A DNA stretch of 64,000 bases from Ardenticatenaceae bacterium (GTDB lineage Bacteria; Chloroflexota; Anaerolineae; Promineifilales; Promineifilaceae). The notes under the pieces were generated by a model. That model saw only the letters and a list, made by a program, of their open reading frames with translations. It was not told the origin of the DNA and did no database searches. Shown here piece after piece: positions 62,590 to 64,000 of the stretch. The first letter of the stretch is position 1. Every line of letters begins with the position of its first letter. Both the position numbers and the translations under genes were made by a program. The DNA lies in the NCBI GenBank assembly GCA_020634495.1, contig JACKBR010000026.1:1-64000 (forward strand). Direction: 5' to 3'.

Positions 62590-64000
62590 ATGGAAAAAGA
62601 ATTGGCCTCGGCTATGATTTGGAGTTTGTTTGACAGCCTCCATGAAGGCATTCTCATAGCCGAGCCGGATGGCACGATAATCTATGTAAATGAAGCAGCG
62701 GGCGCTTTGCTCAATCTAGCACCTGATATTTCTTCATTGCAACTGCTTGACCATCTGATAGCCCCACCCCACAGCTGGCAAGATTGCCTGGTTCCCCCTT
62801 TTGATGACACCCTGACAACAGAAAACGGCCGTTTGCTCACGTTGCATTGTCATCCGCTGGAACTCAACCAGAATGCCCTCATTCAAATTGTTATTTCACC
62901 CCAGCCGCATGTGTCTGACCTGACCAATTCTGCCGAGGCATTGCAGCAGCTCACGGCGCTTACCCACGTCAGCAGTGAAACAGATATAAAAGAACAGCTC
63001 ACCTTGTTGGTGAATGGCCTACAAAAAACGGGCTGGAACCGGGTGGTGCTAAGCCTGCGCGATGAATCTTTCAGACCAACGGCCATGATTACGGCAGGGA
63101 TTTCTGAAGAAGAACAAGCTTTTTTGCAGAACAATCCTGTGCCACCCCAGGCATGGCTCGCCTTGTTTGAGGACGAAGCTTTGCAAAAGTATCGTCAGGG
63201 GAGCTGCTATTTTGTGCCAGGCAACAGTGCCTGGGCCAAGCAGCATTTAGGCGATATGGTGCTGCCAGATTACACGGCCGTTCAAAGAAACGGCAACACC
63301 TGGCATCCCAAAGACCTTCTCTGCGTGCCGCTTTATAACCAACAGCAGCAGCGCATTGGCCTTATTGGGCTAGACCAACCGGCAAATGGGTACCGGCCTA
63401 CCCCCATGGCCCGGCAAACGATTGAACTTTATGCGCAATTTGCTGCCGCCATTATTGAAAATGCGCAGCTTTTTCAGCAAGTCATCAATCGCAACCGCGA
63501 GTTTGAACTGCTGCTAAATAACAGCAATGCGCTCTCTAGCACGCTAGACAAGAAAACGATCTTAACAACGCTGGCAAAACAAGCCATCGAGGCAATTGGG
63601 GCAACTGGCTGCACCATTTACCAGTGGCTGCCAGCGCAAGATAAATTACTGATTATCGCCGATATGGCTCGCGATACGGGAACGGCCGTTTCCTCAACAG
63701 GTACGCAATTCCCCCTGCCCAACTCACCCAATCTGAAAAATCTTCTGCATAGCCAGCAGGTTTATACAATTCACCTGGACGACTCTGCTGAAATGGCTTT
63801 GCCAAAACCAGTTTGGGCCACGGCCGAAGACAACCTGTGTACACTCATTCCCCTGGTTCTTACCGGTGAAACCTATGGCTTTATGCGGCTGATGAGTGAA
63901 AACGGCCGTTTACAAAACATACACCAGCACGAAAACAAACTCCTGAGCGCCCTGGCCAACCAGGCGGCCACCGCGTTAGAAATTGCCCTCATTTTTGAAG
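62590..64000 (+). CDS. PAS/GAF sensor protein, 3' end cut by window edge
   Basis: 470 codons seen from the ATG at 62590, open to the window end. An N-terminal PAS-like domain (MIWSLFDSLHEGILIAEPDGTIIYVNEAA) is followed by a GAF domain (about 120-290), a coiled region (ENAQLFQQVINRNREFELLLNNSN) and a second GAF domain beginning ALSSTLDKKTILTTLAKQAIEAIG. The order and coiled coils point to a histidine kinase or diguanylate-cyclase-type sensor; the output domain lies beyond 64000. It follows the response regulator by 90 nt. Confidence 0.8.
   Translation, partial: MEKELASAMIWSLFDSLHEGILIAEPDGTIIYVNEAAGALLNLAPDISSLQLLDHLIAPPHSWQDCLVPPFDDTLTTENGRLLTLHCHPLELNQNALIQIVISPQPHVSDLTNSAEALQQLTALTHVSSETDIKEQLTLLVNGLQKTGWNRVVLSLRDESFRPTAMITAGISEEEQAFLQNNPVPPQAWLALFEDEALQKYRQGSCYFVPGNSAWAKQHLGDMVLPDYTAVQRNGNTWHPKDLLCVPLYNQQQQRIGLIGLDQPANGYRPTPMARQTIELYAQFAAAIIENAQLFQQVINRNREFELLLNNSNALSSTLDKKTILTTLAKQAIEAIGATGCTIYQWLPAQDKLLIIADMARDTGTAVSSTGTQFPLPNSPNLKNLLHSQQVYTIHLDDSAEMALPKPVWATAEDNLCTLIPLVLTGETYGFMRLMSENGRLQNIHQHENKLLSALANQAATALEIALIFE

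Overview
This 64 kb window comes from a bacterial chromosome. Its density, mostly short intergenic gaps, one tRNA and a set of housekeeping genes (ruvB, upp, secG, tilS, pepF, a WecA/MraY-type transferase) are ordinary. The likeliest source is a Chloroflexota bacterium of the Anaerolineae/Ardenticatenia kind. This is inferred from proline/threonine-rich linkers after lipoprotein or membrane anchors, DUF4388 plus MglA-like GTPase and V4R genes, paired CNNM/CorC proteins and the overall protein style; no rRNA or marker-tree evidence is available. The whole window is peppered with the palindrome ACGGCCGT, in genes and spacers alike (I counted 19 exact copies in the first 10 kb).

Layout. 1-9.5 kb: a cut-off membrane protein, a secreted beta-propeller lactonase-like protein, an ArsA/Get3-type ATPase, a three-gene minus-strand unit (PrsW-like membrane protease, single-pass protein, HtrA-like lipoprotein protease), a large secreted repeat protein and a GNAT acetyltransferase. 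9.7-19.5 kb: the standout region, nine plus-strand genes forming a eukaryote-like ubiquitin-type conjugation cluster. They are a dynamin-like GTPase, an unknown protein with a C-terminal beta-sandwich, an E1-like enzyme, a ubiquitin-like protein, a UBC-fold E2 with HPN motif and catalytic Cys, a membrane-anchored JAMM peptidase, a second JAMM peptidase, a RING-like protein and a membrane-anchored RING-like protein. Together they supply activation, conjugation, ligation and removal, apparently at the membrane. 19.6-33.6 kb: photolyase, M32 carboxypeptidase, two CNNM/CorC proteins behind a long leader, ruvB, upp, a WecA/MraY-like transferase, a lipoprotein esterase, an ABC substrate-binding protein and secG.

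33.9-45 kb: a GldA/GldF/GldG-like ABC unit whose ATPase gene is broken by several frameshifts, a histidine kinase, pepF, an MFS transporter, an acyl-CoA synthetase-like enzyme and an FMN-type oxidoreductase. At 45.0 kb an OsmC-family gene carries an in-frame TGA exactly at the first catalytic cysteine, followed by a hairpin of bacterial SECIS geometry, so it is probably a selenoprotein. 45.5-55.5 kb: cutC, a class III aminotransferase, P5C dehydrogenase, a histidine phosphatase, two paralogous C39-like peptidases with TPR tails, a universal stress protein, tilS and tRNA-Leu(UAA). 55.6-64 kb: a signalling/lipid-flavoured plus-strand run with DUF4388 protein, MglA-like GTPase, alpha/beta hydrolase, V4R protein, left-handed beta-helix protein, acyl-ACP-reductase-like oxidoreductase, response regulator with a degenerate GGDEF domain, and a GAF sensor cut by the window end.

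Many spacers hold short palindromic arrays built of 7-14 nt units in different sequence families. One such array lies inside a gene of the ubiquitin-like cluster and another carries a good promoter for the RING gene.
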